A stretch of DNA of 64,000 bases, taken from the NCBI GenBank assembly GCA_963740395.1, contig CAVUEP010000031.1, forward strand, positions 40,652 to 104,651. The letters run 5' to 3'. Position 1 is the stretch's first letter; every line of letters begins with the position of its first letter. Made by a program: the position numbers and the translations under genes. Source of the stretch: CADEEN01 sp963740395 (GTDB lineage Bacteria > Pseudomonadota > Gammaproteobacteria > Burkholderiales > Burkholderiaceae_C). Below are positions 19,967 to 32,495 of this stretch, in pieces. The notes below the pieces were generated by a model. It was not told the origin of the DNA. It searched no databases and saw only the letters and a list, made by a program, of their open reading frames with translations.

Positions 19967-20163
19967 AATTCCTCCAACGCAACTGCCAACAAGTGACGGC
20001 CCTGGTGCTGGCTGGTGAAGACCGCCGCCTGGGTCTGATCGAGCGCTGGGCCGTGCGCGGGCACCTGAAGGTCTGCGGCGCCTGCCCGGCGTTCAATCGC
20101 CAGGTGGCCCTGATGCGCGAGGCGCTACCGCGCTGGCGCGCCTACCGCGAGAGCGCCGAGTAA
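19963..20163 (+). CDS. Small zf-HC2-type zinc-finger protein, putative anti-sigma factor
   Basis: 66 residues. The motif H-x3-C-x2-C (HLKVCGAC), with a cysteine near the N-terminus (RNCQQVTALVL), fits the zinc-binding anti-sigma domain of ZAS proteins. There is no membrane helix, so it would act in the cytoplasm. The ATG at 19963 overlaps the sigma-factor stop by 4 bp, so translation is probably coupled and the two products made in fixed ratio. The assignment rests on motif and position. Confidence 0.78.
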   Translation: MKFLQRNCQQVTALVLAGEDRRLGLIERWAVRGHLKVCGACPAFNRQVALMREALPRWRAYRESAE

Positions 20164-20245
20164 TTCACGCGCTTGCGCCTCGAAGTGCGATCCCGTCTCG
20201 GCGTGCAGGCCCACGCCGACAAAGAGGCCTGAACGGAAGACCCAA

Positions 20246-21238
20246 ATGTCGGAAGCCATCAACATCGGCGTCATCGGCCTGGGCGTGATGGGCCAGCGCA
20301 TGCTGGCGCGACTCGCCGGCCATGCGCGGTTGCGCGCCACGCATGTCTGGGATGCTGACGCGCAGGCCGTCGTGCGCACGCTCGCCGCCTACCCGCAGTT
20401 GCAGTGCGTGGCAGATGCCGAGGCGCTGATCGATGCGCCCGGGCTGCACTGCCTGTACATCGCCACGCCCCCGGCGCCGCACATGGCGCTGTCCAACCGC
20501 GCCTTCGACGCCGGGCTGGCGGTGTTTTGCGAGAAGCCGCTGACGGTGGACTTCGACGCCGCGCGACACACCATCGCCCGCATGGAGCGCGAAGGCCGGC
20601 GCGCCGCGGTGAACTTCTCGCTCGCGTCGTCGCCCGGGCTGGCCGCGCTGCAAACCGCCTGGCAGGCATGCCCGCAGGGGCTGCTGGGCCAGCCGCAAAG
20701 CGTGCGCATCGAACTCGCGTTTGCCGCCTGGCCGCGCCCATGGCAGGCCGCGGCCGGTGCCTGGCTGCGCGAGCGCACCGAGGGCGGCTTCACGCGCGAG
20801 GTGCTGTCGCACTTCATCTTCGTGTTGCAGCGCGTGCTGGGGCCGGCGCGGGTGCGCTCAGCGACGCCCACCTACCCCAGCGACGGGCGCAGCGCCGAAA
20901 CCGCACTCAGCGCGCGGCTCGAGGCAGGGGGTATGCCGGTCGATATCGACGCGCGCATCGGCGGCGAGGCCGACGACTTCAATCGCTTGACCCTGCGCGG
21001 CAGCGCGGGCGAGATCGAGCTGCGCGAATGGGTCGGCGTGTGGCGGCGTCGCCACGGCGCCGAGTGGGACGCTCAGGGCGACGTCGCCGAGTTGCGCGCG
21101 CGCGGCCAGTCCGATCAGTTGACGCAATGGGTGGCGATGATCGAGGGCCGAGCGCACAGTCTGCCCGGCTATGCCGAGGCGTTGGCGGTACAGGAGACGA
21201 TCGAGGCGTTGCTGGCGGGCGCAGCATTGTCTAGCTGA
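20246..21238 (+). CDS. Gfo/Idh/MocA family NAD(P)-dependent oxidoreductase
   Basis: 330-residue dehydrogenase with the Rossmann motif IGVIGLGVMGQRML at the N-terminus and the family EKP motif (VFCEKPLTVDF) near residue 95. A C-terminal substrate domain follows (LTLRGSAGEIELREW). Sugar, inositol and related polyols are the usual substrates, but nothing in the context narrows this. It lies 82 bp after the zinc-finger gene and appears to be transcribed on its own. Confidence 0.88.
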   Translation: MSEAINIGVIGLGVMGQRMLARLAGHARLRATHVWDADAQAVVRTLAAYPQLQCVADAEALIDAPGLHCLYIATPPAPHMALSNRAFDAGLAVFCEKPLTVDFDAARHTIARMEREGRRAAVNFSLASSPGLAALQTAWQACPQGLLGQPQSVRIELAFAAWPRPWQAAAGAWLRERTEGGFTREVLSHFIFVLQRVLGPARVRSATPTYPSDGRSAETALSARLEAGGMPVDIDARIGGEADDFNRLTLRGSAGEIELREWVGVWRRRHGAEWDAQGDVAELRARGQSDQLTQWVAMIEGRAHSLPGYAEALAVQETIEALLAGAALSS

Positions 21239-21483
21239 TGCGCTTGAACAGGCCAGACGTCAACTCCCATCAGTAGCTTGGAGGTAGTCGGCGGCGTACC
21301 GCTTCAGCGTGACAGTTGCTCGCGACCGGCGTGCGAGGCTCTCTCGAAGCAGAAGCTGGAGGCGGCGGGATGCCCGCGTGTACACCCTGGTGCGCAGCGT
21401 GACGGCGACGCTCGGGTAGATGCCGCGGTCGGCTCGGCAGTAGCGTGAAGCGACTTGGCGCCTGAATTCCCTAGAATGAAAAC

Positions 21484-22074
21484 ATGCCTACGAAGACTTC
21501 CACCTTGGTCGTAGCGCAGGTCCCGATCGGACTCGCATGCGTTGCACAAGCCTGGCAGGCCCACGAGGGGGAACTGCGGGGCTACCTGCGCCGCCAGCTG
21601 GCCGACCCGGACGCGGCCGAGGACGTCTTGCAAGATGTATTTGTCAAGGCCATGCGCCAGGGACAGGGTTTCTGCGCGCTGACCAACGCCCGGGCATGGC
21701 TGTTTCAGGTCGCACGCAATGCGTTGATCGACCGGGCGCGAACCTTGCACCCGACAGACCCGTTGGCCGACGATGCGCCCATCGCCGATCCGGGCGTTGT
21801 CGAACTGGCGCCAGTCGATGCGCTGGCCGAATGTCTGACCAGCGTCATCGGCAAACTGCCAGCGGACGATGCCGAGGTGCTGCGGGCTTGCGACCTGCAA
21901 GGCCAGACCGTACGCGCGTATGCGCAGGCGCAAGGGCTAGGCCTGGCAGCCACCAAATCGCGGCTGCTTCGGGCGCGGCAGCGACTGCGTGAGCGGCTCG
22001 TGGTGGATTGCCGCGTGGGCTTCGACGACGACGGATCCGTCTGCTGCCACTTCCCGCAGCGACCTGCCGGCTGA
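21484..22074 (+). CDS. ECF sigma factor, SigZ-like
   Basis: 196-residue ECF sigma factor. Region 2 reads LRRQLADPDAAEDVLQDVFV and LFQVARNALIDRAR; region 4 includes YAQAQGLGLAATKSRLLRAR. The C-terminal tail after region 4 (CRVGFDDDGSVCC) is a Cys-rich signature typical of SigZ-type factors and might bind metal or sense redox. The 245 bp upstream contain no gene and no clear promoter. It is followed by a heavy-metal/arsenical-type permease and a thioredoxin-fold protein, suggesting a metal or thiol stress locus. Confidence 0.85.
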   Translation: MPTKTSTLVVAQVPIGLACVAQAWQAHEGELRGYLRRQLADPDAAEDVLQDVFVKAMRQGQGFCALTNARAWLFQVARNALIDRARTLHPTDPLADDAPIADPGVVELAPVDALAECLTSVIGKLPADDAEVLRACDLQGQTVRAYAQAQGLGLAATKSRLLRARQRLRERLVVDCRVGFDDDGSVCCHFPQRPAG

Positions 22075-22171
22075 AACGCCACGGCGCCGGGCCGACCCGG
22101 CATGAATCCTTTTGCGGCCTTGTTCGTCTCCGTGTCAGTGAACACGAATCAGGACCTCAAAGGATTCCACC

Positions 22172-23234
22172 ATGAGCCAACTTGTATCCCTGCTGCTGCG
22201 CCAGCCCGGCCTGCGCCTGTCCCGGCAGCATCCGCGCCTCTTCCTGCTCGTCGCAGCGCTGGGCGGTGGCCCTGCTGTATGCGGCGTTGCTGCCCATGTC
22301 CGAAGCCCTGGTGGCCCTGTTGCCGGTCGACCGGGCCAGCCACCTGGGTGGCGCCCTGCAGTTCTTCATCTACGACGCGCCCAAGCTGCTGCTGCTGCTC
22401 ACGACGGTGGTCTTCGTGATGGGCATGGTCAATTCCTACTTCACCCCCGAGCGCACGCGTGCGCTGCTGGCCGGTCGGACCGAGGGCGTGGCCAACGTGA
22501 TGGCCGCCAGCCTGGGCGTGGTGACGCCGTTCTGCTCCTGCTCGGCGGTGCCGCTGTTTGTCGGCTTCGTCCAGGCCGGCGTGCCGCTGGGCGTGACGTT
22601 CTCGTTCCTGATCGCTGCACCGATGGTCAACGAGGTGGCGCTGGCGCTGCTGTTCGGCATGTTCGGCTGGCGCGTGGCGCTGCTGTACATGGCGCTGGGT
22701 CTGACGATCGCGATCGTGGCCGGCTGGGTGCTGGGGCGGATGAAGATGGAAGCCCACCTGGAGGACTGGGTGCGCGAGATTCCACGGGTCGCCGCCGGTC
22801 CAGGCGACACGCTAATGACGCTGTCCGAGCGCATCGACGCCGGGCTGACCAGCGTGCGCGGGATCGTCGGCAAGGTCTGGCCCTATGTGCTGGTGGGCAT
22901 CGCGCTGGGCGCGGCGATCCACGGCTGGGTGCCGCAGGACTTCATGGCGGCCGTCATGGGCAAGGAAGCCTGGTGGTCGGTACCGCTGGCGGTGCTGGTC
23001 GGCGTACCGATGTACAGCGGCGCGGCCGGCATGATTCCCATCGTCCAGGCCCTGCTCGCCAAGGGCGCGGCCTTGGGCACCGTGCTCGCCTTCATGATGA
23101 GCGTGATCGCACTCTCGCTGCCCGAGATGATCATCCTGCGCAAGGTGCTCAAACTGCGGCTGATCGCCACCTTCGTGGGCGTCGTGTCGATTGGCATCCT
23201 GCTCGTCGGCTTCGTCTTCAACGCGGCCCTGTGA
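22172..23234 (+). CDS. ArsP/DUF318-type permease (one frame break)
   Basis: About 353 residues with eight or more hydrophobic helices. The signature TPFCSCSAVPLFVGFVQAG, followed by GVTFSFLIAAPMVNE, marks the permease family that includes ArsP (trivalent organoarsenical efflux) and related metal exporters. The protein starts MSQLVSLLLRQPGLRLSRQH from the ATG at 22172, which has an AAAGGA site. The frame then breaks at the GGG at 22261-22263; dropping one G joins LFLLVAAL to AVALLYAALLPM. The next gene, 50 bp downstream, is a small thioredoxin-like protein, a frequent partner of this permease. The exact substrate is uncertain. Confidence 0.85.
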
Positions 23235-23284
23235 GCCCAACTCAAGACCCGTTCTCGATCATTTCTCAACCCAAGGAGCACATC

Positions 23285-23521
23285 ATGGACATCAAGGTAC
23301 TCGGTGGCTGCTGCGGCAGCAGTTGCGACAACACCATCAAACTCATCGACGAGGTAGCCCAAGCGATGGGCGCCGTGGTCAGCGTGCAGAAGATCACGGA
23401 CATCCGCGACGTCGCGACCTACGGAGTCATGTCGACGCCGGGCATCGTCATCGACGGCAAGGTCGTGCACGTGGGCAGCGTGCCGGTGCGTTCGGCAGTC
23501 GAGCAATGGCTATCCGCTTGA
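23285..23521 (+). CDS. Small thioredoxin-fold redox-active disulfide protein
   Basis: 78 residues, MDIKVLGGCCGSSCDNTIKL at the start, with a Cys-rich active site (CCGSSC), a cis-Pro segment STPGIVIDGKVVHVG, and the fold length of a minimal thioredoxin. Such proteins (redox-active disulfide protein 2 type) are commonly coded beside ArsP/DUF318 permeases. A good AAGGAG ribosome site lies 6 bp before the ATG. Probably a cytoplasmic thiol donor or metal-binding partner for the permease (inference). Confidence 0.85.
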   Translation: MDIKVLGGCCGSSCDNTIKLIDEVAQAMGAVVSVQKITDIRDVATYGVMSTPGIVIDGKVVHVGSVPVRSAVEQWLSA

Positions 23522-23672
23522 CGAGCGGCAGATGGCGACGCTGAGGCGCCGGCCAGAAGCGACGGTACAGAGCCTCTTGGTGTCTGGCACCCTCTCTGGT
23601 GCATCAGCTAGACAACGCCGGGCGGGTGCGTGACGGGGCCCGTAGGGCCCGCGACGTTGCTCACCCGCATGG

Positions 23673-24801
23673 CTAGCGCCACAGGTCGACCGGCTTGCCT
23701 TGCTCGCGCATCTTGTCGGCGCGCGCCTGCACGAAGCGCTGGAACTGCGGCTCGCGCGCATGGGCGCCGCTGGCGACGTAGTCGAAGGCGCTCTCGATGT
23801 GGAAGGGCCGCATGTAGCCGTCGAAGCGGAAGACCTCGCTGCCGCGCTGATCGAAGAAGACCACGGTCGGGTACAGATCGATCTTCAAGTCGCGCGCCCA
23901 GCCGGGCGCGTCGGTGCGGCGGCCGTCGGGCGTGGTCAGCTTCGCGGGCGATCCTGGAACGAGACGCGCCACGTCGAAGTTCCGCAGCAACTCGCGCAGC
24001 GACTTTGCGCGTGAACGCCTCTGCATGCATTTCAACGCAGGCCTTGCAGGAAGACGACTCGAACATCACCGCCAACGGTCGGCCACGGCCGGCGCGCGCC
24101 AGATTGGTCGGGTCAGGCATCAGGTAAGGGCGCGCCCCGCGCACGGGAATGTCGGGCTCCTTGATCTGCGCGCTCATGTACTCGGCCAGGGAGACCTCGC
24201 GATCGCGGCGCTGGATCACGTAGTCGAGCACATGCGTGAAGCGCTCGGGTGGCAGGTAGCCGTTCAGGCGCTGCACGAGCTTGCCGTCGGTCTCGAAGAA
24301 CAGCAGCGTCGGGGTGAACTGCACCTTGAGCCTGCGTGCCAGTTCCTTCTCGGTGGTCTTGCTGCCGTCAATCCAGTTGACGTCGGCGTCGCCCCAGATG
24401 TTGATGGCGATGGCGACGAAATTCTTGCGCGTCTTGTCCGCGATCGGGCCGGGGCCGAAATTGGCCTTCATCAGCGCCTTGCAGTAGGGGCACCCGTCCT
24501 GGCCGAAATACACCATCACGCGCTTGCCGTCGCGTGCCGCCTCGGGAATCTCATCCTTGAAATCCAGCAGGCTGTTCGAGAACCAGCGCGGGATGTCGAT
24601 GGCGTGTGGCGAGGCAACGGCCTGCGCCATCGCCGGCGAGGCGGTGAGCCACATCAAGGCCAGACCGAGCAGCGTCAGCCCGCGGCTGACCCGAACCCAG
24701 AAGCGCCTGCGTGGCTTGTCGGGGGACCGCTCATGCAGGATGTCGACCGTCCTGCGCGAAACGTGCGAGTCGCCGCTGCGCTGATGAGACGCCTGAACCA
24801 T
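23673..24801 (-). CDS. Exported protein with two thioredoxin-like domains (one frame break)
   Basis: About 375 residues. A hydrophobic signal segment (GLTLLGLALMWLTASPAMA) is followed by two thioredoxin folds. The first has CPYC in FGQDGCPYCKALMK and the strand TPTLLFFETDGKLV. The second has CKAC in SSSCKACVEMHAE and the strand YPTVVFFDQRGSEVF. Both are consistent with periplasmic thiol-redox proteins (SoxW/DsbE-like). The frame breaks at TTT (24004-24006); removing one base joins AFTR to KSLRELLRNFDVA. The start is uncertain: the ATG at 24801 is used, but nearer GTG codons would also precede the signal peptide. No c-type cytochrome genes are adjacent. Confidence 0.75.
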
Positions 24802-25179
24802 TGCCTTGGATGCCCTTCGTCGAGGCCGAGACATATCCACCATATGGCAGGGATTGCCCCTTGTCGAGCGCCCGTTCTGCGCGCAGGGGTGTTTCGATTC
24901 GCAAACACCGGCCGATTCGGTCGCCGCAGGAGTCGGCAGCGAACACGGGGTAGGCGGGCCGGGAGGCATTGCAGACCGTCGGCGTGGATGCAGTCGATCG
25001 TCCAGGGATCGTCCGACCGCCTTGCCCTGTTGCGCCGAATGGGGACTGGCCCGGAATGCCGGTCTTTTTCGACGATTGGTTTGATTGACGCGTCTCCAGA
25101 ATCGTCAATCGTTGCCGATATGCCTTGTGGGCGTGGTGCAACGCCCGATCCATCCCCTCGACCTTTCGGAGACTCCACG
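24802..25179. other. 378-bp intergenic region before the Cache/MCP operon
   Basis: No credible gene. It contains a perfect dyad, GATTGACG (25083-25090) and CGTCAATC (25103-25110), with 12 bp between. Beside it is a sequence resembling a sigma-28 promoter, TCCA-N15-GCCGATAT, ending at 25121, 59 bp before the Cache-protein ATG. The dyad overlaps the spacer of that promoter and could be an operator. Confidence 0.55.
25095..25121 (+). promoter_or_regulatory. Possible sigma-28 (FliA) promoter of the Cache/MCP pair
   Basis: TCCA, 15 bp, GCCGATAT. The -10 element matches the FliA consensus GCCGATAA at 7 of 8 positions and the spacing is exact, but the -35 is weak (2 of 4). The distance to the start codon (59 bp) is similar to that of the motA promoter. 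Chemoreceptor genes are classic FliA targets. Confidence 0.4.
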
Positions 25180-25641
25180 ATGACGATGATTCCCCGCCGC
25201 GCCGTGCTGGCGCTTGCTGCCCTCTGCATTGCCGGTTCCGCGCTTGCGCAGGACCGCGGCACCCGGGACGAGGCCAAGGCCATGACCGATGCTGCCTTCG
25301 AGCACATCAAGAAGGTTGGCGCCGAGAAGGCGTATGACGACTTCACGAACGACAAGGCCAACTGGGTCAAGAAGGATCTGTACGTGATGGCCTACAACAG
25401 CAAGGCGATCGCGCTGGCCCATGGCGCCAATGCCAAGATGGTCGGCAAGGACTTGTCGGGCGTCAAGGACGCCAACGGCGTTCCCATCGTCAACAGTCTG
25501 ATCGGGGTCGCTTCCAAGGGCGGCGGCTGGTTCGACTACGAGTGGGCCGACCCGGTCACGAAGAAGGTCGCGCCCAAGAGCACCTTTGCCCGCACCCTGC
25601 CCAGCGGTGAGGGCTTCATCGGCGTCGGCGTCTATCGCTGA
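25180..25641 (+). CDS. Secreted single Cache-domain protein
   Basis: 153 residues. The signal peptide ALAALCIAGSALA is followed by a lone Cache domain (single Cache, type 2), recognisable from DEAKAMTDAAFEHIKKVG, YVMAYNSKAIALAHGANAKM, VGKDLSGVKDANGVP and the final GGGWFDYEW...FIGVGVYR. The protein has no membrane anchor or signalling domain. It is coded 73 bp upstream of a chemoreceptor, so it may work as a soluble periplasmic ligand-binding partner; the partnership is inferred from gene order. Confidence 0.82.
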   Translation: MTMIPRRAVLALAALCIAGSALAQDRGTRDEAKAMTDAAFEHIKKVGAEKAYDDFTNDKANWVKKDLYVMAYNSKAIALAHGANAKMVGKDLSGVKDANGVPIVNSLIGVASKGGGWFDYEWADPVTKKVAPKSTFARTLPSGEGFIGVGVYR

Positions 25642-25714
25642 TCCGCACCTTCTTGAAACCATGTTGCGCGGCGCGTGCGCCGCGCGACTCCCCGACATCC
25701 ACAGAGGACGCGTC

Positions 25715-27271
25715 GTGAACAACTCTCTGCGCAACGCATCCATCAACGTCAAGGTCGCCTTGGCGCCTGCGTTGGCACTGGCAGGGCTGGTGATCGTCGC
25801 GATCCTGGGCTGGACCAGCAACCGTGGCCTGGCGTCGGAAATGAGCGCGATCGGCGGCGCCGGGCTGCAGCGCGTCGTCGATGCCCAGGCTCTGTCCACC
25901 CACATCACCAAGCTGCATCAGAACATCTACCAGTCCTTGACCTGGGAGGCCATCGGCATCCGGGCCGAGCTGATCAAGGCGCTCGACGACAGCCTGCTGG
26001 TGCAGTTGAAGGCGCTTGAAAAGAGTGCTGATGGGTCGATGCACTCGGTCACGGACGAGGGCCGCGCGATTCGCGACGACCTGAAGAAGGTCCTTGGCAA
26101 GTACGCCGTGGGTGCGGCCTCGACGCTGGACATCAAGGGCGGCGGGCTGGCCACCGCAGGCAGTTACGTCGGCTCGCTCGAAGACGACTACCAGACCATT
26201 CAGAAGCTGGTCGACGGCTTCGTCGATCTGCAGCAGCGGACAACACAGGCGACCGTGCTCGCGGCCGAGGCCTCGGCTCGACGCCAGAGCGCGGTCATGG
26301 CGTCGGTGGCGGGCGCGTTGCTGCTGCTGTGTGGCGGCTTGGCCTGGGCGTTTGCCCGCGCCATCGCGACACCGTTGGCACATGCCGCCAGTGCCGCAGG
26401 CCAGTTGGCCCAAGGCGACCTGACTGCGCGGCAGTCCGATACCGGCAGCGACGCCACGGGCCGCGTGCTGGCGGCGCTGGACGAGGTGGCGCGCAATCTG
26501 ACCGGGCTGGTGGGCGACATCCGCCACACGGCCGACCAGATCAACACCGCGTCGGGCGAAATCGCAAGCGGCAATGCCGACCTGTCGGCGCGCACCGAAA
26601 GCACGGCTTCGTCGCTGCAGCAGGCGGCGGGCTCGATCGAGCAGCTGGCCGCCACCATCCGCAACAGCGCTGACAGCGCGCGAGAGGCCAGCAAACTCGC
26701 CAGCGAAGCGTCCGCGGTGGCGCGTCAAGGCGGCACGCTGGTCTCCGACGTGGTGCGCACGATGGATGCGATCAATGGCCAGGCCAAGAAGATTGCCGAC
26801 ATCATCGGCGTCATCGACGGCATTGCGTTCCAGACCAACATCCTGGCGCTGAACGCTGCCGTGGAAGCGGCGCGTGCAGGCGAACAGGGTCGTGGCTTCG
26901 CCGTCGTTGCCGGCGAGGTACGGACCTTGGCGCGTCGCAGCGGCGAGGCGGCACGCGAAATCCGCGCCTTGATCAGCTCGTCTGTCGAGCAGATCGAAAG
27001 CGGTGCCAGTCGCGCCCAGGCCGCGGGCAAGACCATGGGCCAGATCGTCGGCTCCATCGAGCAGGTGGCCGATACGGTGGCAGGCATTTCGCGCGCGACC
27101 GCCGAGCAGGCCGTCGGCATCGACCAGGTCAACCAGTCGGTGGCCGAGATGGACCGCAGCACGCAGCAGAACGCGTCGATGGTGGAGCAGGCCTCCGCCG
27201 CCACCGAGTCGCTCAACCTTCAGGCGCAGAACCTGGTGCAGTTGCTCACGCGTTTCAAGACCGCTGCCTGA
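25715..27271 (+). CDS. Methyl-accepting chemotaxis protein
   Basis: 518-residue chemoreceptor starting at a GTG with an AGAGGA site: N-terminal helix (ALAPALALAGLVIVAILGW), a periplasmic four-helix-bundle-like region, a second transmembrane helix near residue 200 (SVAGALLLLCGGLAWAFARA), a HAMP segment (LAQGDLTARQSD) and a long cytoplasmic coiled coil. The kinase-contact hairpin is IAFQTNILALNAAVEAARAG, followed by GFAVVAGEVRTLARRS. There is no C-terminal CheR pentapeptide. Co-oriented with the Cache-protein gene. No che genes lie nearby. Confidence 0.93.
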   Translation: MNNSLRNASINVKVALAPALALAGLVIVAILGWTSNRGLASEMSAIGGAGLQRVVDAQALSTHITKLHQNIYQSLTWEAIGIRAELIKALDDSLLVQLKALEKSADGSMHSVTDEGRAIRDDLKKVLGKYAVGAASTLDIKGGGLATAGSYVGSLEDDYQTIQKLVDGFVDLQQRTTQATVLAAEASARRQSAVMASVAGALLLLCGGLAWAFARAIATPLAHAASAAGQLAQGDLTARQSDTGSDATGRVLAALDEVARNLTGLVGDIRHTADQINTASGEIASGNADLSARTESTASSLQQAAGSIEQLAATIRNSADSAREASKLASEASAVARQGGTLVSDVVRTMDAINGQAKKIADIIGVIDGIAFQTNILALNAAVEAARAGEQGRGFAVVAGEVRTLARRSGEAAREIRALISSSVEQIESGASRAQAAGKTMGQIVGSIEQVADTVAGISRATAEQAVGIDQVNQSVAEMDRSTQQNASMVEQASAATESLNLQAQNLVQLLTRFKTAA

Positions 27272-27362
27272 CGCGGGGGCTGCCCGCCTGGTGCCGGACC
27301 CGAGCGTCCCGCGTCTCTCGTGCCGCGCGCCTGGGCTGGTGTGCCCTGGGCAACCATGTATT

Positions 27363-28099
27363 TCAATCCAACGCGCCCTCGCTGACACGCACATCGTGCG
27401 GCGTGACCAGCGCAGCGGCGAGCGCGGCGGCCACGCCGTCGACCATCGTGCCCAGCGCCAGGCTCGGCGCGCCGGCGTGGCCGGCCGCCTGCTCGGGCAG
27501 GTAGGGCAGGTGCATGAAGCCGCTGCGCACGCTGGGCTGGCCGGCCAGGTCATGCTGCAGGCCGTAGAAGACATGGTTGCAGACGAAGGTGCCGGCGCTG
27601 TGCGACACCTGCGCTGGGAAACCGGCCTCGCGCAGTGCCGCGGCCATGGCTTTGATCGGCAGGGTGGTGAAGTAGGCCGCCGGGCCGCCGGCCTGCACCG
27701 GCTCGTCGATCGGTTGCACGCCGCGGTTGTCGGCGATGCGCGCGTCGTCGAGGTTGATCGCCACACGCTCCAGCGACAGGTCGCAGCGACCGCCGGCCTG
27801 GCCCAGCGCCAGCACCAGCTGCGGCCGGTGCGTGGCCAGCGCCTCGCGCAGCACGGCAACGGCTTCGCCGAAGGCGCAGGGCAACACGATAGCGAAGACC
27901 GCAGCGCCGCCGATGCGACGACCATGCAGCGCCAGCGCCACCTGCGCTGACGGGTTGACCGCTTCGCCACCGAACGGCTCGAAGCCGGATACGAGGATTG
28001 GCCGATGGGTATCTGCCAAGCGGCCGCCGCGGAGCCGGCTTTGCCGGTCCGCTGGCGGCGCCCCCTTGAGGGGGAGCGGCGCAGCCGCTTCGGGGGTGG

Positions 28100-28103
<4 letters not shown>
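27363..28103 (-). CDS. pcp: Pyroglutamyl-peptidase I (N-terminus possibly extended by a repeat)
   Basis: Cysteine peptidase (C15 family) that removes N-terminal pyroglutamate from peptides. The family start is ILVSGFEPFGGEAVNPS, with the catalytic Cys in SAGTFVCNHVFYG, the Glu/His region, and the C-terminus GFMHLPYLPEQAA. The GTG at 28103 overlaps the 5-oxoprolinase stop (GTGA), but codons 2-28 are translated from an intercistronic repeat. A TTG at 28019, at the end of the repeat, would give 218 residues, the usual Pcp length. Its product, 5-oxoproline, is the substrate of the upstream gene, which gives a coherent pathway. Confidence 0.88.
28014..28100 (-). repeat. Intercistronic repeat, family A, between 5-oxoprolinase and pcp
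   Basis: On the minus strand it begins 2 bp after the 5-oxoprolinase stop with ACCCCCGAAGCGGCTGCGCC, followed by the C5T/AG5 hairpin, the CCGGCAAAGCCGG hairpin, and the end CGCGGCGGCCGCTTGGC. Orientation matches transcription. It is open in the pcp frame. Confidence 0.85.
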
Positions 28104-31753
<3,650 letters not shown>

Positions 31754-31757
<4 letters not shown>

Positions 31758-32401
31758 TGCAGGCTCAGCCAGCGTGCGTGCACGTAGCTCATCAGGTGGT
31801 GGACGGGCCGCCCGGTGGCGCGCGAAATCGCGTCGGCATAGGGCGGCAGGTTGGTGCACTCGAGCACGATGCTGTCGATGGCTGCATGCCGCTCGACCAG
31901 GCGCCGGGCCGCAGCGACGGCGTCGATCTCGGCCTGCGCGATGTCCAGCGTCGGCAGGTCTTCCAGCAGCGTGCGCTGCAGCGCACAGCCCGGGGCCAGG
32001 CCCTCGATTGGCGTGTCCGGGGCGGCACCAGCCGCGTGCAGGTGCGCCGCGCCGAGCGCCTGGGCATCGACCGTGAGCACACCAGGACGCGCCAGTTCGC
32101 GCAGTTTCAGGAGGCTCGAGGTCCAGACCGGCACCTGCAGCGCCTCCTCGAGCGCCTGCTGGAACTGCACCAGGAAGCCGCAGCTGGTCGTGAGGCCTCG
32201 CGCGCCCTGGGCGACGAGGGCTCGCGCGGCGACGACGAAGGGCGTCAGCAAGGCCGGATCGTGCTCGCGTACGACGCGCTGCGGCGTCGCCCCGGCCACC
32301 ACGACGTGCCGCACAGGCATCGTGAAACTGCCGACATGGCCAACGTCGCCCGGCAGGCGCGGGAATCGGGTCTGCAACATCAGCACGCCCAGAAAGCTCA
32401 T
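31754..32401 (-). CDS. Asp/Glu racemase-like protein
   Basis: 215-residue protein of the aspartate/glutamate/hydantoin racemase superfamily. Both catalytic cysteines of the two-base mechanism are recognisable: the first in GLTTSCGFLV, the second in VLECTNLPPYA. The ATG at 32401 starts directly at the first strand (SFLGVLMLQTRFP). It overlaps the 5-oxoprolinase start by 4 bp, so it heads the racemase / 5-oxoprolinase / pcp operon. A role on D- or L-forms of pyroglutamate, glutamate or hydantoin derivatives is plausible but not shown. Confidence 0.8.
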
Positions 32402-32495
32402 GGTGGTACGGTGAAAGCCCGGTGATGTGCGGCGCCCGCTGGGTCTATGCTCCAGCCCTCGACGACATGTCGATCGTCGCACGCCAGGAGTGTCC

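Noticed and set aside
25616..27970. 784-codon open frame on the minus strand opposite the chemoreceptor and through pcp
   Set aside because: Covers two real genes in antisense or wrong frame, low-complexity translation, no start context. Shadow frame.
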